From Caulobacter segnis (GTDB lineage: Bacteria > Pseudomonadota > Alphaproteobacteria > Caulobacterales > Caulobacteraceae): a stretch of 64,000 bases of DNA. Both the position numbers and the translations under genes were made by a program. Numbering within the stretch: position 1 is the first letter of the stretch; the number at the start of each line of letters is the position of its first letter. The notes below the pieces were generated by a model, which made no database searches, was not told where the DNA came from, and saw nothing but the letters and a program-made list of their open reading frames with translations. The stretch covers positions 2,852,001 through 2,916,000 of the forward strand of contig NZ_CP082923.1 in the NCBI RefSeq assembly GCF_019931575.1. The letters are read 5' to 3'. Shown here one piece after another: positions 19,292 through 28,945 of the stretch.

Positions 19292-21571
19292 TCATTTCGG
19301 CTTGAACCGCTTGTTGGTGGCGAAGCCCCGCGGCGCCAGTTTGCCCGCGCCCGCCCGGCGGCCGACCCATTCCTTCCACTCCGCCCAGTCGCGGCGGCGG
19401 CCGGCGGTGTCGATCCAATAGGCGCCGGTCTCGGCGTTGAACGACAGGCCGTCGCGCAAGCCCCCCTCGCGGTAGGACTGCAGCTTGACGCCCTTGCCGC
19501 GCGGCATTTCCGGCAGTTCCTCCAGCGGGAAGATCAGGATCTTGCCGTTGTCGCCGATGACGGCCAGTTGGTCGCCCACGGCCTCCATGCAGAAGGCCGC
19601 GCCGGCGGCGTCGACGGTCAGGACCTGCTTGCCGGCCTTGCGGTTGGCCAGGGCTTCTTCCTCGGGCATCAGGAAGCCATAACCCAACTTCGAGGCCAGA
19701 ATGCGCTTGCGGCCGGCCTTGAACGGGAAGACGTCGACGATCTTCACCTTGTCGTCCAGCTCGATCATCATCCGCACCGGCTCGCCATGACCCCGCGCGC
19801 TGGGAAGCTTGTCGCAGCCCAGGGTGAAGAAACGGCCGTCGCTGGAGAAAATCAGCAGCTTGTCGGTGGTCTCGGCCGGGACCAGGAAGCCCAGCTTGTC
19901 GCCTTCCTTGAACTTCAGCTCGGACGGATCGTCGATCTTGCCCTTTGCGGCGCGGATCCAGCCGCGTTCCGACAGGATGATCGTGATCGGCTCGCGGACG
20001 ATCATCGCCTCGATGGCGGCGTCGGCGTCGACGACCGGAGCGTCGGCGAAGATCGAGCGACCGGTCACCCCGGTCGGACGGCCGCCCTTGTCCAGCGGGT
20101 GCTTGATCTTCAGCAGGGCCTCGCGGACCTGGCTCAGGCCCACGCCCACCAGCTTCCACTGCTTCTCGTCGCTAGCCAGCATGGCCAGGATCCCGTCGCG
20201 CTCCTCCACCAGTTCGGCGTGCTCGCGGCGGATCTCCATCTCCTCCAGCTTGGCCAGCTGGCGCAGACGGGTGTTGAGGATGGCGTCGGCCTGGATCTCC
20301 GAGAGCTTGAAGGCCTCGATCAGCTTCTCTTTCGGCTTGTCCTCGTAGCGGACGATCCGAATGACCTCGTCGAGGTTCAGATAGGCGATCAGCAGACCGT
20401 CCAGGATGTGCAGACGGGCTTCGATCTTGGCCAGGCGGTGGCGGGCCCGGCGGGTCAGCACCTCGCGGCGGTGGGCCAGGAAGGCCATCAAGGCCTGCTT
20501 GATGCCCATCACGCCGGGCGTACCGCGCGCGTCCAGCACGTTGATATTGACCGGGAAGCGGCTCTCCAGCGCCGAGAGCTTGAACAGGCTCTCCATCAGC
20601 ACTTCAGGCTCGACGTTCTTGGACTTCGGCTCGAGCACCAGGCGGATGTCCTCGGCGCTCTCGTCGCGGACGTCGCCCAGCAGGGCGGCCTTCTTGCTGT
20701 CGATCAGGTCGGCCAGTTGCTCGACCAGGTCCGACTTCTTCACCTGGTACGGAATCTCGGTGACGACGATCTGGTAGGTGCCGCGACCGGTGTCTTCCTT
20801 CTCCCATTTGGCGCGGATGCGCACGCCGCCGCGACCGGTCTCGTAGGTCTCGAGCAAGGACGCGCGGGATTCGACGATCACGCCGCCGGTCGGGAAGTCT
20901 GGCCCCGGGACCTTTTCCAGCAGGTCCTCGGTCGTGGCGTCGGGATTGGCCAGCAGCAGGTGGCAGGCGTCGATCAGCTCGGCGGCGTTATGCGGCGGGA
21001 TCGAGGTGGCCATGCCGACGGCGATGCCGGACGAGCCGTTGGCCAGCAGGTTCGGGAACCCCGACGGCAGAACCACCGGCTCCTCATCCTGACCGTCATA
21101 GGTGGGCCGGAAGTCGACCGCGTCCTCGTCGATGCCGTCCAGCAGAAGCGTCGCCGCTTCCGTCATCTTGCACTCGGTGTAGCGCATGGCCGCGGCGCTA
21201 TCGCCGTCGATATTGCCGAAGTTGCCTTGCCCCTCGACCAGCGGGATGCGCTGCGAGAACTCCTGCGCCAGGCGCACCAGGGCGTCGTAGATCGACTGGT
21301 CGCCGTGCGGGTGGAAATTACCCATGACCTCGCCGACCACCTTGGCGCACTTGCGCGCGGCGGACTCGGGGTTCAGGCGCATGTTGCTCATCGCGTACAG
21401 CACGCGACGGTGCACGGGCTTCAGGCCATCGCGCACGTCGGGCAGCGCCCGCGAGCCGATCGTCGAGAGCGCATAGGCCAGATAGCGCCGCGAGAGGGCC
21501 TCGGTCAGGGGCTCGTCGAGGATGCGGTCGCCGTCGCCGGGGCCGCCAGGAGGAAGGACAGGTTTGTTCAT
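19292..21571 (-). CDS. parC: DNA topoisomerase IV subunit A
   Basis: Decatenating type II topoisomerase subunit, partner of ParE. The 759-aa length and the short C-terminal domain without a GyrA box separate it from gyrA 16 kb away. Catalytic Tyr131 sits in AMRYTECK, and the quinolone-pocket region is [10 protein letters not shown] (Gln92, Asp96). The ATG start follows a good purine stretch (the complement of TCGAGGGGATT). It is followed at 10 bp by the second serine hydrolase. Confidence 0.97.
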   Translation of the reverse strand: MNKPVLPPGGPGDGDRILDEPLTEALSRRYLAYALSTIGSRALPDVRDGLKPVHRRVLYAMSNMRLNPESAARKCAKVVGEVMGNFHPHGDQSIYDALVRLAQEFSQRIPLVEGQGNFGNIDGDSAAAMRYTECKMTEAATLLLDGIDEDAVDFRPTYDGQDEEPVVLPSGFPNLLANGSSGIAVGMATSIPPHNAAELIDACHLLLANPDATTEDLLEKVPGPDFPTGGVIVESRASLLETYETGRGGVRIRAKWEKEDTGRGTYQIVVTEIPYQVKKSDLVEQLADLIDSKKAALLGDVRDESAEDIRLVLEPKSKNVEPEVLMESLFKLSALESRFPVNINVLDARGTPGVMGIKQALMAFLAHRREVLTRRARHRLAKIEARLHILDGLLIAYLNLDEVIRIVRYEDKPKEKLIEAFKLSEIQADAILNTRLRQLAKLEEMEIRREHAELVEERDGILAMLASDEKQWKLVGVGLSQVREALLKIKHPLDKGGRPTGVTGRSIFADAPVVDADAAIEAMIVREPITIILSERGWIRAAKGKIDDPSELKFKEGDKLGFLVPAETTDKLLIFSSDGRFFTLGCDKLPSARGHGEPVRMMIELDDKVKIVDVFPFKAGRKRILASKLGYGFLMPEEEALANRKAGKQVLTVDAAGAAFCMEAVGDQLAVIGDNGKILIFPLEELPEMPRGKGVKLQSYREGGLRDGLSFNAETGAYWIDTAGRRRDWAEWKEWVGRRAGAGKLAPRGFATNKRFKPK

Positions 21572-21632
21572 CGAGGGGATTCGTTACTCCGGGTAACGAC
21601 CCTAGCAGAAATCCCCTCGACGATTCGACCGC

Positions 21633-23219
21633 TCAGGCCCCAAAGATCCCCGGTTTTCCGGCCTCCAGCGCCCATTTCGCCCGCGTCGACAGCTTTCCAT
21701 CCTTGCGGGTGACCGCGTCCAGCACCTTGAACTCGGTGACGAAGGCCTTGGGCGTCACGTCGCAGATCGCGTAGCCGCGCTGGTTGTTGTTGAACTTCAG
21801 GATCGGGTTGGCCGCCTGGATCTTGGCGAAGTCGTCGCGCTGGTCGTTTCCGTCCCCGCCCGAGCTGATCGAGGTGATCACGAACTCCGAGGCGATCGGC
21901 GCGCCCTCGTGCCTGGCCCCGTCGACAAAGAGGTCGCCGGCGAAGTTCTGGTGCTCGTCGCCGGTCAGGACCACGACATTGCCGACCTTGGCGTCGCGGA
22001 TCTTGGAGAGCAGCCGTCCGCGCGGGATGCGGTAGCCGGCCCAGGAGTCCGAACTAACCTCGACGCCAGGCCCCGGATCGCGGTCCAGGTCCATCATCAT
22101 CACCTGCTGGGCCAGGATATTCCAGGTCGCCTTCGAGCTGGTCAGACCGCCCATCAGCCACTTCTCTTGCATCGCCCCGATGACCTCGGCCTTGGGCGCG
22201 GTAACGGCGTCACACCAAGATTGCTTGTCGTTGCAAGGCTGGTCGGTGCGGAACTGGCGGGTGTCCAGCAGATTGAGGTTCAGCAGCTGGCCGTAGGCGG
22301 CGCGGCGGTAGATCTGCAAGGACGTGCCGACCGGGAAGCTGGAAGCCCGCAGCGGCATGTTCTCGTAATAGGCCTGGACGGCCGCCTGGCGACGCAGGTT
22401 GAACAGCTTGGGGTCCGTGCCGTCCTGGTCGAGGTCGCCGACCCAGTTGTTGTCGGTCTCATGGTCGTCCCAGACCGTGAACCACGGCGCGGCGGCGTGG
22501 GCGGCCTGCAGGTCGGCGTCCAGCTTGTACTGGGCGTAGCGACGGCGGTAGTCGTCCAGGGCGTAGATCTCGTCGCCGAAGTGCTGGCGGATGTTCTCGA
22601 TCGGTCGCCCGCCGTTGGGCGTGATCCGGCTGCCGCGGCCCTCGTAGATGTAATCGCCGTAGCAGAAGACGAAGTCGGGGTTATCCTCCGCCAAACGGCG
22701 ATAGGCCGTGTAGTAGCCGGTCTCGTAGTTCTGGCAGCCGGCGACGGCGAAGCGGACGCGGTCCAGCGCCGCCCCCAGGGCCGGCGTGGTGCGGGCTCGG
22801 CCCGCCACGCTGCGGTCGCGGCCGGCGGTGAAGCGGTACCAGTAGTCGCGCCCCGGCTGCAGCCCGCCGACCTCAACGTGGACCGCGTGGCCCAACTCTG
22901 GCGGCGCGATCGCCGTCCCCTTGGCGACGATGGTCTTGAAATTCGGACTGTCGCCGACTTCCCAATCGACCGCGACCGGGGCCATCGGCATGCCGTAGCC
23001 GATCTCGAACGGTTCGGGCGCCAGGCGGGTCCAGATCACGAAGCCGTCCGGCGACGGATCCCCCGAGGCCACGCCCAGCTGGAACGGATAGGTCTTGAAC
23101 ACCGCCTGGGCCAGGGCGGCCCGACTCTCCAGCGGGATCGACAGCGCCGTGACGGCCGAGGCGCCGAAAGCGGTCAGCAGGCGACGACGGCTGAGGGCGT
23201 AGCGGTCGAGGACGGACAT
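21633..23219 (-). CDS. phoD: PhoD-family alkaline phosphatase/phosphodiesterase
   Basis: A 528-aa secreted metallophosphatase that probably releases phosphate from phosphodiesters or phosphomonoesters. It starts with a twin-arginine signal (SRRRLLTAFG, cleavage near residue 37, LAQA). It has the PhoD N-terminal domain (FQLGVASGDPSPDGFVIWTRL) and metal-binding motifs GDYIYEG, WDDHETDNNW and TGDEHQNF. PhoD enzymes usually carry Ca and Fe. No Pho box was identified. It stands alone, 61 bp from parC. Confidence 0.92.
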   Translation of the reverse strand: MSVLDRYALSRRRLLTAFGASAVTALSIPLESRAALAQAVFKTYPFQLGVASGDPSPDGFVIWTRLAPEPFEIGYGMPMAPVAVDWEVGDSPNFKTIVAKGTAIAPPELGHAVHVEVGGLQPGRDYWYRFTAGRDRSVAGRARTTPALGAALDRVRFAVAGCQNYETGYYTAYRRLAEDNPDFVFCYGDYIYEGRGSRITPNGGRPIENIRQHFGDEIYALDDYRRRYAQYKLDADLQAAHAAAPWFTVWDDHETDNNWVGDLDQDGTDPKLFNLRRQAAVQAYYENMPLRASSFPVGTSLQIYRRAAYGQLLNLNLLDTRQFRTDQPCNDKQSWCDAVTAPKAEVIGAMQEKWLMGGLTSSKATWNILAQQVMMMDLDRDPGPGVEVSSDSWAGYRIPRGRLLSKIRDAKVGNVVVLTGDEHQNFAGDLFVDGARHEGAPIASEFVITSISSGGDGNDQRDDFAKIQAANPILKFNNNQRGYAICDVTPKAFVTEFKVLDAVTRKDGKLSTRAKWALEAGKPGIFGA

Positions 23220-23271
23220 GGCGGGACTCCGGAACTGAAGTTCCGCCGATAGCGCCCGTATGTGACGGTTC

Positions 23272-24003
23272 TTAAAGCCTGCCGGCTTCGCTGAGGCGAT
23301 CCAGCAGCCAGACCCGCGCCGGCGGCAGCGGACGGTTCAGCGGGCCGAATACGAACTGCTCGAGGAAATGGCCGGTGATGTCGAGGCCGGCCTTTACGTC
23401 GCCTTCGCTCAGGCCGCCCTGCGAGGACAGCATGAACGGCGGCAGCGGCAGCAGCTTGTCGTGATAGGGCCGGCCGGCCTGGCGGCTGACGGCGCGACCG
23501 GTGCGCGGGCTGACATAGACGAGGTCGTCGAAGCTCCCGGTGGCGGCGCACTTGGAGAGATCCAAGCCGAAGCCCAGCTCCTGCAGCAGCCCCGCCTCAT
23601 AGCGGACATAGACCGCCGGCCAGATCTCGGGGATCTCCAACACGCGGATCAGGGCCTCCAGCGCGTGGAAGGCGCCCGGATGGGCCTCGCGCTCCGGCAG
23701 GGCGGACGCCGCGACCGAAGCGGCCGCCGATAGACCGGCCAACGCAAGGCGATCGTCGAACAGGGACGAAGGCCCCTCGCCCATCGGCTCCAGGGTGGCC
23801 GAACCCAGCTGGTCCGAGACCCGGGCGCGATAGCGCGCGATGACCCGCGCGCCCGGCTGCAGGAAAGGCTTCACCCGCCGCGAAGCCGCGCCGGCCACGT
23901 GGGCGGCGAACTTGCCGCGATCCTGGGTGAGAAGCTCGACGATGGCCCCCGTCTCGCCATGCGAGCGGGCCGAGAGGACGTAGGCTTCGTCCTCCCACTC
24001 CAT
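23272..24003 (-). CDS. recO: DNA repair protein RecO
   Basis: RecF-pathway mediator that helps load RecA on gapped DNA. The 243-aa protein has the N-terminal OB-fold region (MEWEDEAYVLSARSHGETGAIVELLTQ with the basic loop ASRRVKPFLQPG) and the C-terminal helical region (YVRYEAGLLQELGFGLDLSKCAATG). Its ATG directly abuts the stop of the acetyltransferase gene, so it is the last gene of the era-nat-recO unit. Confidence 0.93.
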   Translation of the reverse strand: MEWEDEAYVLSARSHGETGAIVELLTQDRGKFAAHVAGAASRRVKPFLQPGARVIARYRARVSDQLGSATLEPMGEGPSSLFDDRLALAGLSAAASVAASALPEREAHPGAFHALEALIRVLEIPEIWPAVYVRYEAGLLQELGFGLDLSKCAATGSFDDLVYVSPRTGRAVSRQAGRPYHDKLLPLPPFMLSSQGGLSEGDVKAGLDITGHFLEQFVFGPLNRPLPPARVWLLDRLSEAGRL

Positions 24004-24873
24004 CTAGACGGCGGTCCCCCACGCCACGACCTTCTCCAGCACCGGCCGCCAACCGGCCCCGACCGGCAGGCCGATCACGTCGCGCAGGGTCGCTTCCAGC
24101 TCTTCGACAGTGAGGTCGCGTTGCTCGACCAGGGCGCCGGTGACGTCGCGCTGGGTGAAGCGGTTGTTCTTCAGGGCATAGCGGGCCGTCGCCGTGGTGC
24201 GTCCGACGGTCATGCTCCAGGTGAAGTGCGAGCTGGGGTGCGTATAGGTGAAGTAGTTGACTTGCTCGTAGTCGATGTCGGTCCAGGCGCCCTGTGCGAC
24301 CTGGTACAGCGGCGACCAATGGCCCGAGAGGTCGGCTTGAACCTGGCGCTCGACGACACCGCCGGTCTGAACGTCGACGATGCGGAACCGGCCGTGCGGC
24401 GTCTCCTGTACTGCATCGGAGAAGAGCCGCAGAGGCGCGGTCAGCACGCAGCCGCCGAAGCCGGCGTCGACCAGCCAGGTCTCCCCCTCCAGCGTCACGC
24501 CCAGCACCATGTGCGAACGCGGGCGCGGCGGCGCACCTTTCGGCTGCATCCATTGCACCCGGGCGATCAGGCCCTGAACCTGGAAGCCGACGCCTTCCAG
24601 CGAGCGCTTCAGGAGACCGTTCTGTTCGTAGCAGTATCCGCCTCGTCCGGCGGTGATCAGCTTGGCGGCGACATCGGCCGGCGCGAGGCTGATTCCGCGT
24701 CCCAGCAGGACGTCGAGGTTCTCGAACGGGATAGCGTCCGGGTGCAGGCGGGTGATGGCGCACAGGGTCGCCATCGTGGGCTCGCATGGGCCGTCGTACC
24801 CGATCCGCTCGAAATAGGCGTTCAGGTCGACGGCCGCGGCCGCCCCCTCATTGCCTATCTGGGCGTCAAACAT
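24004..24873 (-). CDS. nat: Arylamine N-acetyltransferase
   Basis: Cytosolic enzyme that moves acetyl from acetyl-CoA to arylamines and hydrazines through a Cys-His-Asp triad. All three are visible: Cys81 (RGGYCYEQN), His121 (RSHMVL) and Asp136 (VDAGFGG). The 289-aa length is slightly above the usual 270-280. It overlaps the era 3' end by 8 bp and abuts recO, so it is translated from the essential era message. Confidence 0.93.
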   Translation of the reverse strand: MFDAQIGNEGAAAAVDLNAYFERIGYDGPCEPTMATLCAITRLHPDAIPFENLDVLLGRGISLAPADVAAKLITAGRGGYCYEQNGLLKRSLEGVGFQVQGLIARVQWMQPKGAPPRPRSHMVLGVTLEGETWLVDAGFGGCVLTAPLRLFSDAVQETPHGRFRIVDVQTGGVVERQVQADLSGHWSPLYQVAQGAWTDIDYEQVNYFTYTHPSSHFTWSMTVGRTTATARYALKNNRFTQRDVTGALVEQRDLTVEELEATLRDVIGLPVGAGWRPVLEKVVAWGTAV

Positions 24874-25816
24874 CGAAATCCAGGCCGATGTCGCTGAACA
24901 GGCCGCGTTCCTCGGCCCAGTTCTCCTTGACCTTCACGTGAAGGAACAAATGAACCTTGCGGTCGAGGATCTCGCACAGTTCCTCGCGCGAGGCCTGGCC
25001 GATCCACTTCAAGGTCTGGCCCCCCTTACCGATCACGATGACCCGCTGGCCCTCGCGCTCGACCAGGATGGTCTGCTCGATGCGGACGCTGCCGTCCTTG
25101 CGCTCCTCGAAGGCGGTCGTCTCGACCGTGGCCGCGTAGGGCAGTTCCTCGTGGACGCGCAGATAGACCTTCTCGCGGGTGATCTCGGCGGCCAGCAGGC
25201 GGGCCGGCAGGTCGGCGGTCTGGTCTTCCGGATAGAGCCAGGGGCCTTCCGGCATCATCGAAACGAGTTTGGCGGTCAGGTCCTCGACGCCCGCGCCGGT
25301 CGAGGCGCTGATCATGAAGACGTCGGTGTAGACGCCGGTGTCGAAGAAGTCCTTGGCCACGGCCAGCAGGGTGTCGCGCTTGATCCCGTCGATCTTGTTC
25401 AGCGCCAGAATGACCTTGCGATTGGCGGCCTTCAGGCCCTCGATGATGGTCTGGACGTCCTGGGCCGAGCGGTATTCACCCGGGGTGGCCTTGTCGGCGC
25501 GGCTGGCCAGTTCGGCCTGGACGTCGACCAGATGGACCGTGGCCTCGGCCTCTTCCGAGCCGGCCCAGGCCGAGCGGACCATGGCGCGGTCCAGGCGACG
25601 GCGCGGGCTGAAGATCCCGGGGGTGTCGACGAGAACGATCTGCGTATCGCCCTCGATCGCGACCCCGCGCACGGGGAACCGAGTGGTCTGGACCTTCTGG
25701 GTCACGATCGAGACCTTGGCCCCGACCATGCGGTTGACCAGGGTGGACTTGCCGGCGTTGGGCGCGCCGATGATCGCCGCGAAACCGGCGCGAGTCTTGG
25801 GAGTGGTGTCAGTCAT
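24866..25816 (-). CDS. era: GTPase Era
   Basis: Essential 16S rRNA-binding GTPase for 30S assembly. The 316-aa protein has G1 GAPNAGKST (residues 17-25), G3 DTPG, G4 NKID, and a C-terminal KH domain (VIGKGGQTLKWIGQASREEL). The ATG at 25816 was chosen because it gives the normal N terminus; longer in-frame extensions have no similarity. In most alphaproteobacteria era follows rnc directly, but here a receptor gene on the opposite strand separates them, so era must have its own promoter in 25817-26033. Confidence 0.96.
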   Translation of the reverse strand: MTDTTPKTRAGFAAIIGAPNAGKSTLVNRMVGAKVSIVTQKVQTTRFPVRGVAIEGDTQIVLVDTPGIFSPRRRLDRAMVRSAWAGSEEAEATVHLVDVQAELASRADKATPGEYRSAQDVQTIIEGLKAANRKVILALNKIDGIKRDTLLAVAKDFFDTGVYTDVFMISASTGAGVEDLTAKLVSMMPEGPWLYPEDQTADLPARLLAAEITREKVYLRVHEELPYAATVETTAFEERKDGSVRIEQTILVEREGQRVIVIGKGGQTLKWIGQASREELCEILDRKVHLFLHVKVKENWAEERGLFSDIGLDFDV

Positions 25817-25927
25817 TGGGGGTGCGTGTAGCACCGATAGGGGTTCGGCGGTAGCGAGGGCCGGCGCACGACGGTGGCGGATATCCGGATCCGTCGGGCC
25901 TGCGCCCCGAAAACGCGAACGCCATAC

Positions 25928-25949
25928 ATTCACTCTCGCGAGCGTGAAT
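25928..25949. promoter_or_regulatory. 22-bp operator-like palindrome between era and the TonB receptor gene
   Basis: Arms ATTCAC (25928-25933) and GTGAAT (25944-25949) flank a TC-TCGCGA-GC-type core that is itself self-complementary; only one base pair in 22 bp is mismatched. It lies 84 bp upstream of the receptor start and 111 bp upstream of era. A dimeric repressor site for the receptor gene is the likely role; no regulator gene is adjacent. Confidence 0.55.
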
Positions 25950-26033
25950 ATTGACGCCCGTTCCGTTTAGTGGGACGGTCGCGTCGTGGGTGCCGTCAGA
26001 GCGCCGGAGGAAGCATCCAAGAGGGGAATGACC

Positions 26034-28217
26034 ATGAGACGAGAGCTCTGGTTGTCGGCGTCCGCCGCGATGTTGCTGTGGGCGGGCATGGCGCATGGCC
26101 AGGAGGCCGCGACTTCGAAGTCGGAGACGGCGTCCAAGCGGGCCGATGAACCCGCCGTCCTGGGCGAGGTGGTGGTCACCGCCGAGCGACGGACGACCAA
26201 CCTGCAGACCACGGCCGTCGCGGCCACGGTCCTGAGCGCCGACGACCTGAACAACAAGGCCGTTTCGTCCCTCGATCAACTGCAGTTCGCCGCGCCGTCG
26301 GTGACGGTGCAGAACTTCGGCCAGGGCAACTTCTTCAACGTGCGTGGCATCGGCAAATCCGAAGCCACGACCGCCGTCGGCGTGGGCGTCATCACCTATC
26401 GCGACGGCGTGGCCGCCTTCCCGGGATACTTCCAGACCGAGCCCTATTACGACCTCGCCAGCCTGGAGGTGCTGCGTGGCCCGCAAGGGACCTTCGCCGG
26501 CGCCAACGCCACGGGCGGAGCCGTGTTCATCCGCTCGCAGGATCCCAACTTCCGGGGCGTGAACGGCTACGTCCAGGGCCAGGTCGGCAACTACAAGGAC
26601 TTCAAGGCCCAGGGCGCGGTCAACCTGCCGATCAGCGATACGCTCGCCGCGCGGGTGGCCTTCAACCACGAGACCCGCGACAGCTTCTGGGACATCACCG
26701 GCCCCTACAAGGGCCATCCCGGCGATGTCGACAGCAACAGCGTCCGCCTGGGCCTGCTTTGGACGCCCAGCCAGGCGCTGAAGGTGACGCTGAAGGCCGA
26801 CTACAACGACATCGATCTGGGCGGCTATCCGGCCGACCCGGCCCTGTCCAAGAACGATCCGTTCAAGATCACCAGCAACGGGCCCAACTCGGCGCACGAC
26901 ACCTTCGTGCGCTCATCGCTGAACGTCAGCTACACGTTCGACAACGGCGTCGTCCTGCGGTCGGTCACCGGCTACCAGAACGGCACGGCCAAGTTCTCGA
27001 CCGATCTCGACGGCACGAGCGCGCTCAACAACACCTTCTATGACACGGTCAAGGAAGAGGTCTGGTCGCAGGAGTTCAACCTGCTCTCGCGCGGCGACCA
27101 GCGCCTGAACTGGCTCCTGGGTGTCTACTATCAGAACGACGAGGTGGAATTCCCCGCCGCGACCTATCCCACCGGCGCCTACCGGATCGGTTTTCCCGAG
27201 AACGTCCTGGACATCTACCTGTGGGGCAAGACGCCCAAGGAGACGACGGCGGCGTTCGGCCAGGTCAGCTATGACATCAGCGATCGCCTGCAGCTGCAGG
27301 TCGGGGCGCGCTACGCCCATTCGGTCTCGACCAACGACGACGTCTACACGACCTACCCGCAGTTCGGCGTCGTGCTGCTGCAGAACGCCAAGGTCGAGGA
27401 CAACAAGGTGACGGGCAAGGTCACGCTGAACTGGAAGCTGGACGACAGCAACTTCGTCTACGGCTTCGTGGCCACGGGTCACAAGATGGGCGGCCTCAAC
27501 GGACCCAACCTCTATCAACCGGCCAAGGCGTTCGCCCCCGAGAACCTGACCGACTATGAGGCGGGATGGAAGTCGACCCTGGCGGGCGGCCGCCTGCGCA
27601 CCCAGCTGGGCGTCTACTACAACGTCTACAAGAGCTTCCAGGTCAACATCGGCGACCCCCAGTACCCGCAGATCAACCGGATCCAGAACGTCCGGGGCGA
27701 CACCAAGCTCTACGGCCTGGAGGGCTCGGCCCAGGCGCTGCTGGGCCCGGCGGCCTTCGACGTGGCGGTCTCGGTTTCGCACTCGTCGTTGGGCGACTTC
27801 TACGGCGCCGACCCGCGCGTGGGCCGGACGGGGACCTGCGATCCGGCGAGCGGCCCCGCCAGCGCCAACTGCGTCAATCTGAGCGGCAACCGTCAGGCCT
27901 ATGCGCCGACCTTCACCTTCCACGCCGGCGCGCAGTACACCTTCGTCCTGGGCGGCGGCGCCACCCTAACGCCCCGACTCGACTACGCCCACATCGGTCC
28001 GGCCTATACGACCATCTTCAACAACGAAGCGCTGGGCGACCAGCTGAAATCACGCGACATCGTCAACGCGCTGGTCACCTGGGCGAAGGGCGACTGGAAG
28101 CTGGCGGCCTACGCCACCAACCTGACCGACCAGACCTACATCGCGGCGATCAATTCGGGCCTGCGCTATGCCGGGCCGCCACGGCAATACGGTCTGAACC
28201 TGACCCGGACCTTCTAG
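26034..28217 (+). CDS. TonB-dependent outer-membrane receptor
   Basis: A 727-aa outer-membrane transporter with a signal peptide (MRRELWLSASAAMLLWAGMAHG), a TonB-box-like LGEVVVTAERR, a plug domain to about residue 160 (VLRGPQGTFAGANATGGAVFI) and a 22-strand barrel ending in the terminal Phe of NLTRTF. The ATG at 26034 was preferred over 26028 because GAGGGGA is then at proper spacing. The substrate is unknown; no partner permease, FecIR or hydrolase is next to it. It sits between rnc and era on the opposite strand. Confidence 0.93.
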   Translation: MRRELWLSASAAMLLWAGMAHGQEAATSKSETASKRADEPAVLGEVVVTAERRTTNLQTTAVAATVLSADDLNNKAVSSLDQLQFAAPSVTVQNFGQGNFFNVRGIGKSEATTAVGVGVITYRDGVAAFPGYFQTEPYYDLASLEVLRGPQGTFAGANATGGAVFIRSQDPNFRGVNGYVQGQVGNYKDFKAQGAVNLPISDTLAARVAFNHETRDSFWDITGPYKGHPGDVDSNSVRLGLLWTPSQALKVTLKADYNDIDLGGYPADPALSKNDPFKITSNGPNSAHDTFVRSSLNVSYTFDNGVVLRSVTGYQNGTAKFSTDLDGTSALNNTFYDTVKEEVWSQEFNLLSRGDQRLNWLLGVYYQNDEVEFPAATYPTGAYRIGFPENVLDIYLWGKTPKETTAAFGQVSYDISDRLQLQVGARYAHSVSTNDDVYTTYPQFGVVLLQNAKVEDNKVTGKVTLNWKLDDSNFVYGFVATGHKMGGLNGPNLYQPAKAFAPENLTDYEAGWKSTLAGGRLRTQLGVYYNVYKSFQVNIGDPQYPQINRIQNVRGDTKLYGLEGSAQALLGPAAFDVAVSVSHSSLGDFYGADPRVGRTGTCDPASGPASANCVNLSGNRQAYAPTFTFHAGAQYTFVLGGGATLTPRLDYAHIGPAYTTIFNNEALGDQLKSRDIVNALVTWAKGDWKLAAYATNLTDQTYIAAINSGLRYAGPPRQYGLNLTRTF

Positions 28218-28240
28218 TCGGGCCAGGCGGGGGCGGAGCC

Positions 28241-28936
28241 CTACTCCGCCCCTTCGCGCTCCAGCAGCGTCTTGGCGGCGGCCTTTTCGGCCTCCTGCCG
28301 GGACTTGCCCTTGGCGATGGACGGATCGACGCCGACGACGGTGACCTCGACGGTGAACACTGGCGCGTGGTCGGGGCCCGTGCGGTCGAGGACGCGGTAG
28401 GTCGGCAGCGGCCGGCCCTTGCCTTGCGCCCACTCCTGCAGCGCGGTCTTGGGATCGCGCGGCCGCCCCTCCCCCGCCCGGTCGAACTCGTCGGTCCACA
28501 GGGTCAGGAAGACGCGGCGAGCGGCGTCCAGGCCGCCGTCCTGGTAGAGGGCGGCCATCAGGGCCTCGGTGGCGCCGGCCAGGATGGATTCCGTCTCGCG
28601 GCCGCCGATCTTGCTGGACGAGGCCGACAGGCGCAGGGCCGGACCCAGCTCGGCCGCCTTGGCGACACGAGCGCAGGTCTCGCGGCTGACCAGGGCGTTC
28701 AGGCGCGGCGCCAGCTCGCCTTCCTTGGCCTTGGGAAACCGCTGGGCCAGGGCCTCGGCGGCCAACAGGCCCAGGACGCGGTCGCCGATGAACTCCAGCA
28801 CCTCGTTGTCGCGGACCTTCTTGGCGCCATCCCCAACGCTGGCGTGCGTCAGGGCGCGTTCGAGCAGTTCGCGGTCGTTGAACCGATGGCCGATCCGGCG
28901 CTCCAGGTCGCCGACGGCGGCGACCCGTCTATCCAT
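28241..28936 (-). CDS. rnc: Ribonuclease III
   Basis: Double-strand RNA endonuclease for rRNA and mRNA processing. The 231-aa protein has the RNase III signature [14 protein letters not shown] (Glu48 and Asp52 as metal ligands), Glu124, and a C-terminal dsRNA-binding domain ([21 protein letters not shown] to [16 protein letters not shown]). The residue equivalent to the E. coli metal ligand Asp114 is Gly121 (ILAGATEA). It starts 9 bp after lepB and belongs to the pyrE-pdxJ-acpS-lepB-rnc run. Confidence 0.95.
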   Translation of the reverse strand: MDRRVAAVGDLERRIGHRFNDRELLERALTHASVGDGAKKVRDNEVLEFIGDRVLGLLAAEALAQRFPKAKEGELAPRLNALVSRETCARVAKAAELGPALRLSASSSKIGGRETESILAGATEALMAALYQDGGLDAARRVFLTLWTDEFDRAGEGRPRDPKTALQEWAQGKGRPLPTYRVLDRTGPDHAPVFTVEVTVVGVDPSIAKGKSRQEAEKAAAKTLLEREGAE

Positions 28937-28945
28937 GACGCGAGA

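Noticed and set aside
24004..25816. Frameshift or fusion between era and nat
   Set aside because: The 8-bp overlap has a normal start and stop in separate frames; both proteins are complete.
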